Shown piece after piece: positions 42,751 to 51,224 of a DNA stretch of 64,000 bases (positions are counted from its first letter, which is position 1; the number at the start of each line of letters is the position of its first letter). This DNA is from Treponema primitia ZAS-2. GTDB lineage: Bacteria; Spirochaetota; Spirochaetia; Treponematales; Breznakiellaceae. Position numbers and translations under genes: made by a program. Where the stretch lies: contig NC_015578.1 of NCBI RefSeq assembly GCF_000214375.1, forward strand, positions 2,356,001-2,420,000. The letters run 5' to 3'. The notes beneath the pieces are model-generated. The model worked only from the letters and a program-made list of their open reading frames with translations. It did not search any database and was not told the DNA's origin.

Positions 42751-43452
42751 ATGCGTTTAATCAATATTACCAACGAAAAGCAGCGTGACGCAAAGGTAGC
42801 CCTGGAACCTTTCCCGTACCGGCAGCGTACCAAGCTGGTGATGGCCGATGGCACGGAAAAACAAAGCGTGCAGTTTATTAAAACAACAACAAGTTTCGAA
42901 GCCCTCATTTCCCAACACGGCTCACTTGACGCTGTGGGGGAGGCCCTCATTTCAGGGGACAGGGAAATCGATTTTGAACAGGTGGGACGGTTTCTGCACA
43001 AAACGGTTAAACTCTATGTGCATACAAACGGCGATATGGCTTATATGTTTAACCTTGTGCAAACCCTGTTCAATAAAGAAGGTGAGGAAATAGAACGGCG
43101 GAACCTTTCAAAACAGGCGGCAAATATCGCGTCCGAAATTCCCATACGCTGGACGGGGAAACAGATCCCCAAGGATGAAGCTATCCGGCGTTTTGTGTTT
43201 ACCCGCAATTACCAGCTGCGCCATACCTCGGGCCTGAGTTACGACTTTCTTTTCGATATGGCACGGCAATTACATACGCAAAACACCCTGCTTTTGGTGG
43301 GTGGTGGTAAATCCGGCGCCGAGCCTATTGTGCTCAGCCTGGGCGGGACGCCCTATCGAGGATTTTTGGAAGGGCGTATAGAGGGCGAACCCGCCGGAAC
43401 TGCGTATTGCCTGATTCTGCATTTGAGCAATATGGAATTAAAGGATATATAA
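42751..43452 (+). CDS. Unrecognised operon protein, 233 aa
   Basis: AAAGGA precedes the ATG. A soluble mixed alpha/beta protein with a glycine-rich LLLVGGGKSGAEPIVLSLGG segment near the C-terminus. No family is recognised. It ends 3 bases before the vWA-ligase gene, so the two are almost certainly co-translated. Confidence 0.65.
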   Translation: MRLINITNEKQRDAKVALEPFPYRQRTKLVMADGTEKQSVQFIKTTTSFEALISQHGSLDAVGEALISGDREIDFEQVGRFLHKTVKLYVHTNGDMAYMFNLVQTLFNKEGEEIERRNLSKQAANIASEIPIRWTGKQIPKDEAIRRFVFTRNYQLRHTSGLSYDFLFDMARQLHTQNTLLLVGGGKSGAEPIVLSLGGTPYRGFLEGRIEGEPAGTAYCLILHLSNMELKDI

Positions 43453-43455
43453 GCC

Positions 43456-45438
43456 ATGTCATTACTTAATTTGGCCGAAGCATTACCGCGCAAAAGTACG
43501 GTTATTTTTCTTATTATTGATACTTGTATGCCCGATCTTAAGAGGAACACCCTGGAAACTGCTATCACCCAACTGCAATCCTGCCTGCAAGACTTATCTG
43601 AGACCAGCAGCGAAACTTGCCTTGAAACAGATTTACTGTACTATGAAGGTGAGCGGGGATTTTCTGCAATGTGCGATACCCTGGGGGGCAAACTTTCCAC
43701 AAAAACTTTTTTGAAAAACCCCCAGGGCTATTATCCGCCGGTGATCGTGCTTTTTTCTGCAGGAAGTTCCGATTCCGGCAACTTTGCCGAAACCGAATCG
43801 GCCCTGGTAAAACTCCACGCAAACAACTGGTGGAAAGCCGCCGATATTTCGGCGGTGGCAATAGGCAAGGCATGCAATCGTGATTTCCTCGGTCACTGGG
43901 CTAGCAATGCCGAACTGGTACTTGACGCGAACACCCCTTCGTGCCTGGAACGTATCGTAAAGTCGATTAACGCACCGCGCTTTTCCCGGGTTTATAATAG
44001 TGTTGAGGATTTAACGCCTCCTGAAATGGACAAAGACAGACAAGTGCCGTCTGAATATTCACAGCAGGCAGTAGATTACAAAAAGAATATATCGAAAAAT
44101 TTTGTGCCCCTTAACCCTTCCCAAATAGAAGACAGGCTTTATGGGAACGAATTTTTTGTTACCAGGAAATATGATGGCCTCTTAACCCTGCTCTTTTGGG
44201 AAAATAACGGCGGAACAGGGGACGGAAAACTCACCATTGTTAATTCAAGCGGCAAAACCCTGGATTCCTCATTGCCCTGCGCCGCTGCGGCCGCATCTTG
44301 TTTTAGCAGGTCGAAAATACAGAGCGCTATAATTGCTGCGGAACTCTACGCCGATGAATCGGGCGGCAGAACAAGGGTGACGGACGCCTTGTCTGCACTG
44401 GCGGAAAAGGGCGATCACAACCACCTCCGGCTCGCCCCCTTTGATATTGTGTCTCTTGATGACGTTCAATGGCAGGGAGAAAACTACGGCCAAACCCATG
44501 TGCAACTGGGATACATCTTTACTGACACCCAATTCGTGTACCCTGTCAGGCATACGGTTTGCCATAACAAATTCGAAGTGCAAAGCATATTTACCGAATG
44601 GGTTGAAGGTGAAGGCAGCGAAGGGCTTGTGGTGCGATCCGGGAAAACCGGCCTTTACAAGATAAAACCCCGTCAAACCATAGACGCAGCAGTAGTAGGC
44701 TTTTCCGAGGCGGACGGCGGTGGCGCGGTACGAAGCCTACTCTATGCGCTTATGAAAAAAGAAGACGGCGAAGCGGATCAATATCAAATAATAGGGCGCA
44801 CCGGGAACGGCTTGACAACGGAACAGAAGAAATCCCTTTACAGCCGCCTTATGGCGCAGAAAATTCCGTCAAATTATGTGGAAGTTGATTCAAATCATGC
44901 GGCGTTCCACCTTGTTAAACCTGAATTGGTAGTAGAACTGTCTGTCAATGATGTACTCACCGAAAATGCCGCAGGGCTAATCCGTAATCCCCTGCTTGCT
45001 TTACAGAAAAGCGGCCTGAACAAAATCGGCGCCGCCCCCGGCTATAGTTTTGTATCCGCAGTTATTGAGCGGTTCCGGGATGACAAGAAAGTAAACCCTG
45101 TTGATCTGCGCCTGTCCCAAATTCCGGTACAAACCGCGCTGTCCCCAACAGTTATGTCGTTGCCCACCGAAACTGCGCCCTCAAAAGTACTGTTCCGGCG
45201 GGTGTATAAAAAGGAATCATCCTCTATGATGGTACAAAAATATGTAGTATGGCGTACAAATAAAGGGGGAACGCCGGATTATCCATCCTTTGTTTTTTCG
45301 TATACCAATTTTAGCGCAGGCCGTGCAGAACCTCTGTCCATCGAGGTACGTATATCGGAAAGCGAAGAACAAATCATGGCTCTATGCCGGCGCTGTATCG
45401 AAAAAGAGGTAAAGACCGGATGGATGCAGATTGGGTAA
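43456..45438 (+). CDS. vWA domain fused to an ATP-dependent DNA/RNA ligase core, 660 aa
   Basis: Residues 1-185 are a vWA domain paralogous to the TerY-like protein (ALPRKSTVIFLIIDTCMPD), but the metal-site DxSxS is lost (DTCMP). Residues about 210-420 carry nucleotidyl-transferase ligase motifs: the AMP-lysine motif I in TRKYDGLLTLLF, motif IV in SEGLVVRSG, motif V in LYKIKPRQTIDAAVV. A ligase OB-type domain follows (YQIIGRTGNGLT, LVKPELVVELSVND, IRNPLLAL), so the nucleic-acid ligase core seems complete. The last 120 residues are unassigned. It may seal DNA or RNA under control of the kinase/phosphatase system; that link is inferred from the operon. Confidence 0.8.
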   Translation: MSLLNLAEALPRKSTVIFLIIDTCMPDLKRNTLETAITQLQSCLQDLSETSSETCLETDLLYYEGERGFSAMCDTLGGKLSTKTFLKNPQGYYPPVIVLFSAGSSDSGNFAETESALVKLHANNWWKAADISAVAIGKACNRDFLGHWASNAELVLDANTPSCLERIVKSINAPRFSRVYNSVEDLTPPEMDKDRQVPSEYSQQAVDYKKNISKNFVPLNPSQIEDRLYGNEFFVTRKYDGLLTLLFWENNGGTGDGKLTIVNSSGKTLDSSLPCAAAAASCFSRSKIQSAIIAAELYADESGGRTRVTDALSALAEKGDHNHLRLAPFDIVSLDDVQWQGENYGQTHVQLGYIFTDTQFVYPVRHTVCHNKFEVQSIFTEWVEGEGSEGLVVRSGKTGLYKIKPRQTIDAAVVGFSEADGGGAVRSLLYALMKKEDGEADQYQIIGRTGNGLTTEQKKSLYSRLMAQKIPSNYVEVDSNHAAFHLVKPELVVELSVNDVLTENAAGLIRNPLLALQKSGLNKIGAAPGYSFVSAVIERFRDDKKVNPVDLRLSQIPVQTALSPTVMSLPTETAPSKVLFRRVYKKESSSMMVQKYVVWRTNKGGTPDYPSFVFSYTNFSAGRAEPLSIEVRISESEEQIMALCRRCIEKEVKTGWMQIG

Positions 45439-45443
45439 TAGCG

Positions 45444-45481
45444 ACAAAGGAAACGGGGGAGTTTCACCCCGCTTCCTTTGT
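45444..45481. terminator. Bidirectional hairpin between convergent genes
   Basis: ACAAAGGAA...GGGG pairs with CCCC...TTCCTTTGT over about 15 bp after the vWA-ligase gene. The T tract is weak, so termination is probable but not certain. Confidence 0.6.
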
Positions 45482-45559
45482 GATATATTAATAAAACTAT
45501 ATTGATATTTTTTTATGTCTGTTGTTTTTTACAAGGACATTTTCACTGCACAAAAAACT

Positions 45560-46393
45560 TCAGGCGGCCTTTTTTTTAAGTGACAGCCAGTACAGCAAGC
45601 CCACCATGCCTGCGCCACCTACGATATTGCCCAGAGTTACCGGGAGGAGGTTTTTGTAAAAGAAAGTTCCCCAGTTAAGATTTGCCAAAGCATCTGCCGC
45701 TACATGGGAAGCTTCCACCCAGGCCGGGTTCGCTTTTGCCCAGATACCCGCAGGAATATAATACATATTGGCTACCGAGTGCTCGAACCCGGAAGTGATG
45801 AACAAACAGATGATGAAAAAGATAGCCAGGATTTTGCCGGTCAGGTCTTTGGAGCCGTAGGAAACCCATACAGCCAGACACACCAGCCAGTTACACATGA
45901 TCCCTAAGAAAAATGCCGAGTGGAAAGGCAGAGCCGTCTTATATGCGGCGATCTTGATAGTCTGGCCGCCAAGAACATTGGCACCGCTGTTAAAGAGCCC
46001 GGATTCCTTCATCATGTAGGCAATGAACAGACTCCCGATGAGGTTGCCGATGTAGACCACCAGCCAGTTGCACAACAGTTCCCGGACCTTGATCTTCCGG
46101 TCCAGGGCAGCCACGGCGATCAGGGTGTTGCCGGTAAACAATTCGCCCCCGGCCAATACCACCAGCATCAGCCCGGTACCGAACACCGCGCCGGCCAACA
46201 CTTTACCAAGCCCGTAGGTGTTCGGGTCCGCAAAGAGGTTGAAGGCAGCCATGTTGGATCCCTCGGAGGCAAATGCAATAAAGACTCCCGCCAGGAATGC
46301 CAGGATTAGTTCCTGAAACAGGTTTCGTCGGACCTTGGTGACCCCGGCATCGCTGGTGTACGCTAAGATTTCAGCAGGTGAACGTGCTTCCAT
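45560..46393 (-). CDS. focA: Formate/nitrite transporter family channel, 277 aa
   Basis: Start ATG 46393 has AAAGGGG 8 bases upstream; the open frame upstream covers the terminator hairpin and is rejected. It has the FNT fold with six helices: LFQELILAFLAGVFIAFA, GELFTGNTLI, LLCNWLVVYIGNLIGSL, GIMCNWLVCLAVWVSYG, GFEHSVANMYYIP, GNIVGGAGMVGLLYW. The channel histidine lies in GFEHSVANM. Formate export/import is most likely; nitrite or sulfide members look similar. A cobalamin riboswitch and terminator precede it on the same strand. Confidence 0.85.
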   Translation of the reverse strand: MEARSPAEILAYTSDAGVTKVRRNLFQELILAFLAGVFIAFASEGSNMAAFNLFADPNTYGLGKVLAGAVFGTGLMLVVLAGGELFTGNTLIAVAALDRKIKVRELLCNWLVVYIGNLIGSLFIAYMMKESGLFNSGANVLGGQTIKIAAYKTALPFHSAFFLGIMCNWLVCLAVWVSYGSKDLTGKILAIFFIICLFITSGFEHSVANMYYIPAGIWAKANPAWVEASHVAADALANLNWGTFFYKNLLPVTLGNIVGGAGMVGLLYWLSLKKKAA

Positions 46394-46421
46394 AGATAAT
46401 ACCCCTTTAAAAAAATAGTTT

Positions 46422-46472
46422 AAAAAAAACCTCTGCCTTCCACAAGCGGAGAGGAATGCAAGAAGACAGAGG
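46422..46472 (-). terminator. Terminator or attenuator upstream of the FNT gene
   Basis: On the minus strand CCTCTG...CAGAGG (46430-46472) forms a hairpin followed by eight T, about 30 bases before the FNT start. Its place between riboswitch and gene suggests it is part of the switch. Confidence 0.7.
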
Positions 46473-46681
46473 CCAAGGAACAAAGAAATTGCGCGTTCTG
46501 CATTGCCCGACCGGACCACCCGTGCCAGACTCCATTCCTATAAAAACCGAAAAACAGGGCACAGCCATGGTGATGGATATGCACACATCCTCCCTGGATA
46601 GGAAAAAAACAAAAAACAGGCTGTTATAAAGAAACAACTTTTCAGACTAACCCACGAGCCTTAAAAAAAACGCAACCATAT

Positions 46682-46850
46682 ATCAAAGTCTCCTGGCTTA
46701 TGGGCTCCGGCTACTCACCGGACATTTCCATCGGCCTTCCCAGTCGGATTTTAGTCTGGCCAGTGACCGTTAATGATGGAAAACCCACTCACAGTTACGG
46801 GATAGCGGAGGAATCTCAGTCAATACCGATCACCTCCCTTCCTTTGAAAT
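46682..46850 (-). promoter_or_regulatory. Cobalamin riboswitch aptamer
   Basis: The minus strand shows the B12 aptamer blocks in order: GGAGGTGA, TCCCGTAACTGT, GGTCACTGG, CTGGGAAGGCC, and GCCAGGAGACTTTG. Cobalamin would normally turn the downstream gene off. The first gene downstream is the FNT channel, with an intrinsic terminator between. Confidence 0.93.
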
Positions 46851-46861
46851 ATACTAACTGA

Positions 46862-46890
46862 AATCTACAGTAGCCCTGCCATTCTGTCAA
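46862..46890 (-). promoter_or_regulatory. Promoter of the riboswitch/FNT transcript
   Basis: On the minus strand TTGACA and TAGATT are 17 bases apart, just ahead of the aptamer. Confidence 0.8.
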
Positions 46891-46933
46891 GCGGAATTTT
46901 TCTTGTTGAATTTTTCTTGTTTTGATTGATTTT

Positions 46934-47130
46934 TTGGATTGTTTCTTATTTATGGTATTATTTTTACAGTGCTTGTCCCGCTTCAGTACGGCTGATCCTT
47001 AGATGATACCAGCTATTCCCCTGGCTATTCATTCCCGCTTCTATTGACCGCAGCCCATGCTACCCGGAGCATTAGGCGAACGCCATCATTCCTCTGTGAG
47101 GAGAAAAGTACGTACAGTTGTCACCCAATC
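46934..47130 (+). other. Unexplained intergenic region with plus-strand promoter
   Basis: TTGGAT and TATTAT (46934-46961) are 16 bases apart on the plus strand. They lead into about 160 bases with no convincing frame and no RNA family that I recognise. It could be an untranslated RNA or gene debris. Confidence 0.3.
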
Positions 47131-47139
47131 TTTGTTTTT

Positions 47140-47176
47140 TGAAAAAAAACGTCCCCGTAATTGCTTACGAGGACTA
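47140..47176 (-). terminator. Terminator of the tRNA-Lys transcript
   Basis: On the minus strand GTCCTCGTAA/TTACGGGGAC forms a hairpin followed by eight T. Confidence 0.85.
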
Positions 47177-47187
47177 GAAATACCTTT

Positions 47188-47259
47188 GAGCCGCGCCTGA
47201 TTCGAACAGGCGACCCACGCCTTAAAAGGGCGTTGCTCTACCTACTGAGCTAGCGGCCC
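47188..47259 (-). tRNA. tRNA-Lys (anticodon TTT)
   Basis: A 72-nt cloverleaf: acceptor GGGCCGC/GCGGCTC, D arm GCTC...GAGC, anticodon stem ACGCC/GGCGT with loop CTTTTAA, T arm GCCTG-TTCGAAT-CAGGC. CCA is not encoded. It lies 36 bases after mtaB on the same strand. Confidence 0.96.
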
Positions 47260-47295
47260 GGGTTCAAGTACTTTACCCGGTTACACAGGTAAAAG

Positions 47296-48906
47296 TCAAG
47301 GCTCTGAAAGGGAATTTTCCGGCATTTTTGGAAGCGCCACCGCGTCAAAGTGGGTATCCGGAGGCGCCGGTTCCAGGATGCGGCAGCGAAGGACGCTTCC
47401 CGGGGAAAGGGGCGGCTGATCCGCCTCCAGGGGTAATTTCAAATGTAAGTAATTTTCTGATAAAGCGCTTACAAAAGAAGTACACCCTTGAGATTCCATA
47501 GTGACAGGGCTTTCCTCCACAATGGCATCCACGGTTTTTCCGGCCTGGCGGCTGATGTAGGCGGCGCGGCCTTGGCGGGCCAGGGCGATTAGGGCTTCCA
47601 CCCGGCTGACCGCTTCCCGCTCGGGGATATGGTCCTTGAAAGCGTAGGCTGGTGTGCCGGGACGGGGGGAATAGGGGAAGGCGTGGATCCAGGCAAAGTC
47701 GGCTTTTTGGCAAAGTTCACGGGTTTTCTCAAATTCAGCGGGGGTTTCTCCGGGAAAGCCTGTGATGATGTCGCAGGCCAGGAAGGGGTCGTCCCGCAGG
47801 GACCGGAGGCGGCGGATGGCGCTTTCCACGGCTTCCGGACCGTAGGGGCGGCGCATACGCTCCAGGACCAGGGGGCTGCCGGACTGGACCGACAGGTGAA
47901 AATGGGGACGTATGCGATCATGGGCCAGGACCCGGAGAAAAGGCTCGGTCAGACAGTCCGGTTCAAGAGAGGAAAGGCGAATTGCGATGGTCCGGGTATT
48001 TGCCAGAAGGTACTCCAGCAAGTCCCCCAGACTTGTACTCTGGGAACCTGTATTCGCCTCGTACTGGTTGAGGTTTACCCCGGTGAGTACCGCTTCGCCA
48101 TGGCCTGAAGCCTCCAGTTCCCGGAGCCGGGACAGGACGGTTTCCGGGTCCAGGCTGACGCTGGGGCCCCGGGCAATGGAAACCCGGCAATAGGAACAGG
48201 CGTGATTACAGCCGTCCTGGATTTTCAGGAAGGGCCGGGAATGAAACGAAAACTCCTTTACATTAAACCGGAAGGCCGGCGGGAGGGGCAGATCCGGGAC
48301 GGCCCAGGGCACGCCGGCAAGGCGCGGCGGCTCCGGGATGGTGCCGGGTACAGCGGCTGAGCGTGGTGGCTCCGGCGCAGCTCCGGGGGCGGCGCTGGCC
48401 GCCGGCTGGCTCGGCTCCGGCGCGGCGGCAGTATTCCCTTTTAGACAAGTTTCCAAAAGCCGGGACAGTTCCGCCGGGGACAGAGGATCCGGCGAGGCGT
48501 CGTGGGAAACTTCGTTGCAAGTTACGCGCAATTGACGGGGCAGGTCCAGGAGAAGGCTCTTATTGTCCCCGCTTACCACAAAGAGGCGCCGGGGAGATGC
48601 AGTCTCCAGGGCGGCGATGGCTTCTGCCTCCACCTGGGCATAGCAGCCGGTGACAATGACACAGCCCTGGGGGTGATCCTTCAGGGCTTTTCGGATCAGG
48701 CGCCGTGCTTTCTGCTCTGACTTAGAGGTAACCGTGCAGGTGTTGATCAGCGCTAGGGCGGGAAGACCCTGGGCTTCGGCGGCTTCATCGGCAGCGGCAT
48801 CCCCGGCGTGGACCGGGAAGCCCTCCCGGCGGAAGGATTCGGCGATGGATTCGCTTTCAAGCTGATTCAGCTTGCAGCCCAGGGTGTGGATTTCGACGGA
48901 TACCAT
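47296..48906 (-). CDS. mtaB: tRNA threonylcarbamoyladenosine methylthiotransferase (MtaB-type), 536 aa
   Basis: Start ATG 48906 (VSVEIHTLGCKLNQLESE) is the normal family start; the frame is open to 48975. It adds a methylthio group to t6A37 of tRNAs reading ANN codons. An N-terminal cysteine domain is followed by a radical-SAM core with CNHACSYCRV (CxxxCxxC) and a C-terminal TRAM-like domain. Between the first two lies an unusual Ala/Pro-rich linker of about 70 residues (APEPSQPAASAAPGAAPEPP), preceded by a palindromic repeat encoding RVTCNEVSHDA (DNA 48502-48529). Together they make the protein about 100 residues longer than usual. It follows the TPR gene by 4 bases. Confidence 0.88.
   Translation of the reverse strand: MVSVEIHTLGCKLNQLESESIAESFRREGFPVHAGDAAADEAAEAQGLPALALINTCTVTSKSEQKARRLIRKALKDHPQGCVIVTGCYAQVEAEAIAALETASPRRLFVVSGDNKSLLLDLPRQLRVTCNEVSHDASPDPLSPAELSRLLETCLKGNTAAAPEPSQPAASAAPGAAPEPPRSAAVPGTIPEPPRLAGVPWAVPDLPLPPAFRFNVKEFSFHSRPFLKIQDGCNHACSYCRVSIARGPSVSLDPETVLSRLRELEASGHGEAVLTGVNLNQYEANTGSQSTSLGDLLEYLLANTRTIAIRLSSLEPDCLTEPFLRVLAHDRIRPHFHLSVQSGSPLVLERMRRPYGPEAVESAIRRLRSLRDDPFLACDIITGFPGETPAEFEKTRELCQKADFAWIHAFPYSPRPGTPAYAFKDHIPEREAVSRVEALIALARQGRAAYISRQAGKTVDAIVEESPVTMESQGCTSFVSALSENYLHLKLPLEADQPPLSPGSVLRCRILEPAPPDTHFDAVALPKMPENSLSEP
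48502..48529. repeat. In-frame palindromic repeat, copy d
   Basis: GTGGGAAACTTCGTTGCAAG and TTACGCGC in the mtaB frame, the same arm type as at 30210. Confidence 0.6.
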
Positions 48907-48910
48907 GAAT

Positions 48911-49543
48911 TTAGCGGATGGCCATGGCTGCCCGGGTACGGTCCAGGCCCCGGCGGGCATCAGAATACTGGGCATTCAGGGCCAGGGCCTGTTCATAGGC
49001 GTAGACCGCCTCCTGAAGCTCCCCGGCGTTTTCCCGGGCGTAAGCCAGACGGGTCCACCAGGCGGCGTTTCCCGGCATATAGTGGACCGCCGTGGAAAGG
49101 GCTATGTCGGCGTGGCGGAAGCGGCCCAGGCGAATGTAAATCTCCCCAATAAAATAGTAAACCATATCGATACGCCCCCCCTCGGGGGCAAGGTTGATGT
49201 ACTCCTGAAAATACTGAAGCCCATCGGCATTCCGACCCTGGTAATAGCTTATTTCACCCAAAATTTCCACTATCCGCTGATCATAACGGCTAATATCCCA
49301 GCCCAGCCGGGCATAGTTCAGAGCTTCTTCGTATCTGCCCAGGCTGATAAGGCTCCAGCAAATCACCACATGGGCATCCAGATTGTTGCGGTATTCGGCG
49401 ATTTCATTTTTACAGATGCTCACGGCGCTTTCATAATTGCGGTTACGGTACTCAAGCAGGGCATCGGGACGGGTTTGGGCAAAGGTCTTTGCCGTAAAAA
49501 GGAGCATTAAAAACAGTCCCCCGCTGAAAAAAAACGCCTTCAT
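48911..49543 (-). CDS. Exported TPR protein, 210 aa
   Basis: Residues 1-22 (FSGGLFLMLLFTAKTFAQ) are a signal peptide, so it acts in the periplasm or at the outer face. The rest is about five tetratricopeptide units (EEALNYARLGWDISRYDQRI, ELQEAVYAYEQALALN). It lies 6 bases after the bactofilin gene and just before mtaB. A link to bactofilin-based envelope structure is an inference. Confidence 0.75.
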   Translation of the reverse strand: MKAFFFSGGLFLMLLFTAKTFAQTRPDALLEYRNRNYESAVSICKNEIAEYRNNLDAHVVICWSLISLGRYEEALNYARLGWDISRYDQRIVEILGEISYYQGRNADGLQYFQEYINLAPEGGRIDMVYYFIGEIYIRLGRFRHADIALSTAVHYMPGNAAWWTRLAYARENAGELQEAVYAYEQALALNAQYSDARRGLDRTRAAMAIR

Positions 49544-49549
49544 CCCTTG

Positions 49550-49924
49550 TTATTCCGCATTTTCCGGGTTAGTCCGTTCTGTCATGGTACAGCGCCCATT
49601 AAACAGGCAGCCGGTTTCCATAAAAACCTCCGGGGCGCTGACATTACCCTTCAATTTTCCGGTTACCGCGACCTCTACCTTTTCCGTGGCCGTGATATCC
49701 CCCGTAACAGAGCCTCTGATTATCACCCTGGGGGCGTTAATATTGGCTTCCACCACCGCCCCTTCATCAATAACCAGGAGCCCATGGGCTTCTATCTCCC
49801 CGGAAAGTTTCCCCCGGATGAGAAAAGGCTTCTCAAAACTCAGGGTGCCGGAAAAATGAATATCCTCGGACAAAATTGTATCAAAATCCTCATCTTCGAG
49901 GCTATCATTATGCACATCGGTCAT
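49550..49924 (-). CDS. Bactofilin, 124 aa
   Basis: The central part (about residues 20-110) has the repeated beta-helix pattern of bactofilins (FLIRGKLSGEIEAHGLLVID, RVIIRGSVTGDITATEKVEV). Such proteins polymerise into cytoskeletal filaments that help shape the cell. Acidic N-terminus, no membrane segment. GGAG lies 9 bases before the ATG. First gene of a bactofilin-TPR-mtaB-tRNA run. Confidence 0.88.
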   Translation of the reverse strand: MTDVHNDSLEDEDFDTILSEDIHFSGTLSFEKPFLIRGKLSGEIEAHGLLVIDEGAVVEANINAPRVIIRGSVTGDITATEKVEVAVTGKLKGNVSAPEVFMETGCLFNGRCTMTERTNPENAE

Positions 49925-50112
49925 TGGTATACTCCAATCTTAATAATTACCCGCGGATTGCCCTCCCGTCAATAGCCCAGGAATTGAGGCGCTAAGAGAA
50001 ACCGCTTCTTCGACTCCTATCACTTAGCCTTTTTTCCCCTTGCGTGTTCCCCGCTTACGGGGTAAACTGGTCTATAAGCGTTTTTGAACCAATTTAAACC
50101 AAAGGAGTACAT

Positions 50113-51111
50113 ATGAACTTTGTAAACGACATGCGCCAAAAGGCCAAGACCCTGCAAAAACGGCTGGTGCTGGCCGAGGGGACCGAGCCCCGGACTATCA
50201 AGGCTGCCCGGATCATTTTGGACGAAAAACTGGCCGCTTCGGTGACCCTGGTGGGCAAGGAATCGGACATTCAGGCAGTTGCCGAAAATGAAGGGGTCAA
50301 TTTAGGGGGGATTAACATCATCAACCCCCTGGTTTCCCCCCTGGCGGGCAAATATGCCCAGGAATACTACGAACTGCGGAAACACAAGGGCATGACCGAG
50401 GAACAGGCCAAGAAAGAGATGGGCCACTTCCTGCGCTGGGGGGCCATGATGGTCCACCTGGGTGATGCAGACGCCATGGTAGCCGGCGCGGAAAGCGCCA
50501 CCGCGGACGTGCTCCGGGCAGGGCTTGCCATTATCGGCACCATCCCGGGCTCCAAGACTGCCTCCTCCTGCTTTGTGGTGCAAACCACCGATAAAGCCTG
50601 GGGGGTTGACGGTACCCTGATCTTCTCGGACTGTGCGGTGGTCCCGGACCCCACGGCGGACCAGTTGGCTGATATCGCCATCAGCGCCTCCCAGTCTTGC
50701 AAGGAATTCCTCGGGGTTGACGCGGTGATAGCCCTGCTCTCCTTCTCAACCAAGGGTTCCGGCGGGGATCACCCCAATGTGCTCAAAGTGCGGGAAGCCC
50801 TGGAAAAGGTAAAGGCCAAAGCCCCGGCCCTGGTAATCGACGGTGAAATCCAGGCCGACGCAGCCCTGGTCCCCTCGGTGACCGACAAAAAAGCCCCGGG
50901 CAGCCCCATCCGCGGTAAGGTGAACACCCTGGTATTCCCCGATCTGGGCTCCGGCAACATCGGCTACAAACTGGTACAGCGCCTGGGCAAGGGCGAAGCC
51001 TTCGGCCCCTTCCTCCAGGGTTTCGCCAAACCCATCAGCGACCTTTCAAGGGGCGCCTCGGTGGAAGACATCGTGGTAACCTCGGCGGTTACATTGGCAC
51101 GGGCGAAGTAA
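50113..51111 (+). CDS. pta: Phosphate acetyltransferase, 332 aa
   Basis: It converts acetyl-CoA and phosphate to acetyl phosphate, the first step of acetate/ATP formation. Family blocks are present: KRLVLAEGTEPRTIKAA, GDADAMVAGAESATADVLRA, DPTADQLADIAISAS, FSTKGSGGDHP, and NTLVFPDLGSGNIGYKLVQR. The short single-domain length is normal. AAGGAG precedes the ATG. It ends before a strong terminator. No acetate kinase gene is in the window. Confidence 0.95.
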   Translation: MNFVNDMRQKAKTLQKRLVLAEGTEPRTIKAARIILDEKLAASVTLVGKESDIQAVAENEGVNLGGINIINPLVSPLAGKYAQEYYELRKHKGMTEEQAKKEMGHFLRWGAMMVHLGDADAMVAGAESATADVLRAGLAIIGTIPGSKTASSCFVVQTTDKAWGVDGTLIFSDCAVVPDPTADQLADIAISASQSCKEFLGVDAVIALLSFSTKGSGGDHPNVLKVREALEKVKAKAPALVIDGEIQADAALVPSVTDKKAPGSPIRGKVNTLVFPDLGSGNIGYKLVQRLGKGEAFGPFLQGFAKPISDLSRGASVEDIVVTSAVTLARAK

Positions 51112-51139
51112 TTAGAAAAGGTACGAAAAGAAATTAACG

Positions 51140-51180
51140 GGGAGCCGGCTTGGACTGATGTCCGGGCCGGCTCTTTTGTT
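51140..51180 (+). terminator. Terminator of pta
   Basis: GAGCCGGC/GCCGGCTC with an inner GGAC/GTCC stem, followed by TTTTGTT. Confidence 0.88.
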
Positions 51181-51224
51181 GACAATTAGGTGGGTGTATA
51201 AAAAGGCTATCGTTCCGTACCTGC

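Noticed and set aside
46400..46519. Lipoprotein signal peptide on the FNT protein
   Set aside because: The LLAFLSAC stretch comes from reading through the terminator hairpin; the FNT family starts at ATG 46393 with a proper ribosome site.
46407..46637. Minus-strand 76 aa frame between riboswitch and FNT gene
   Set aside because: It has no good ribosome site, odd composition, and runs through the terminator hairpin.
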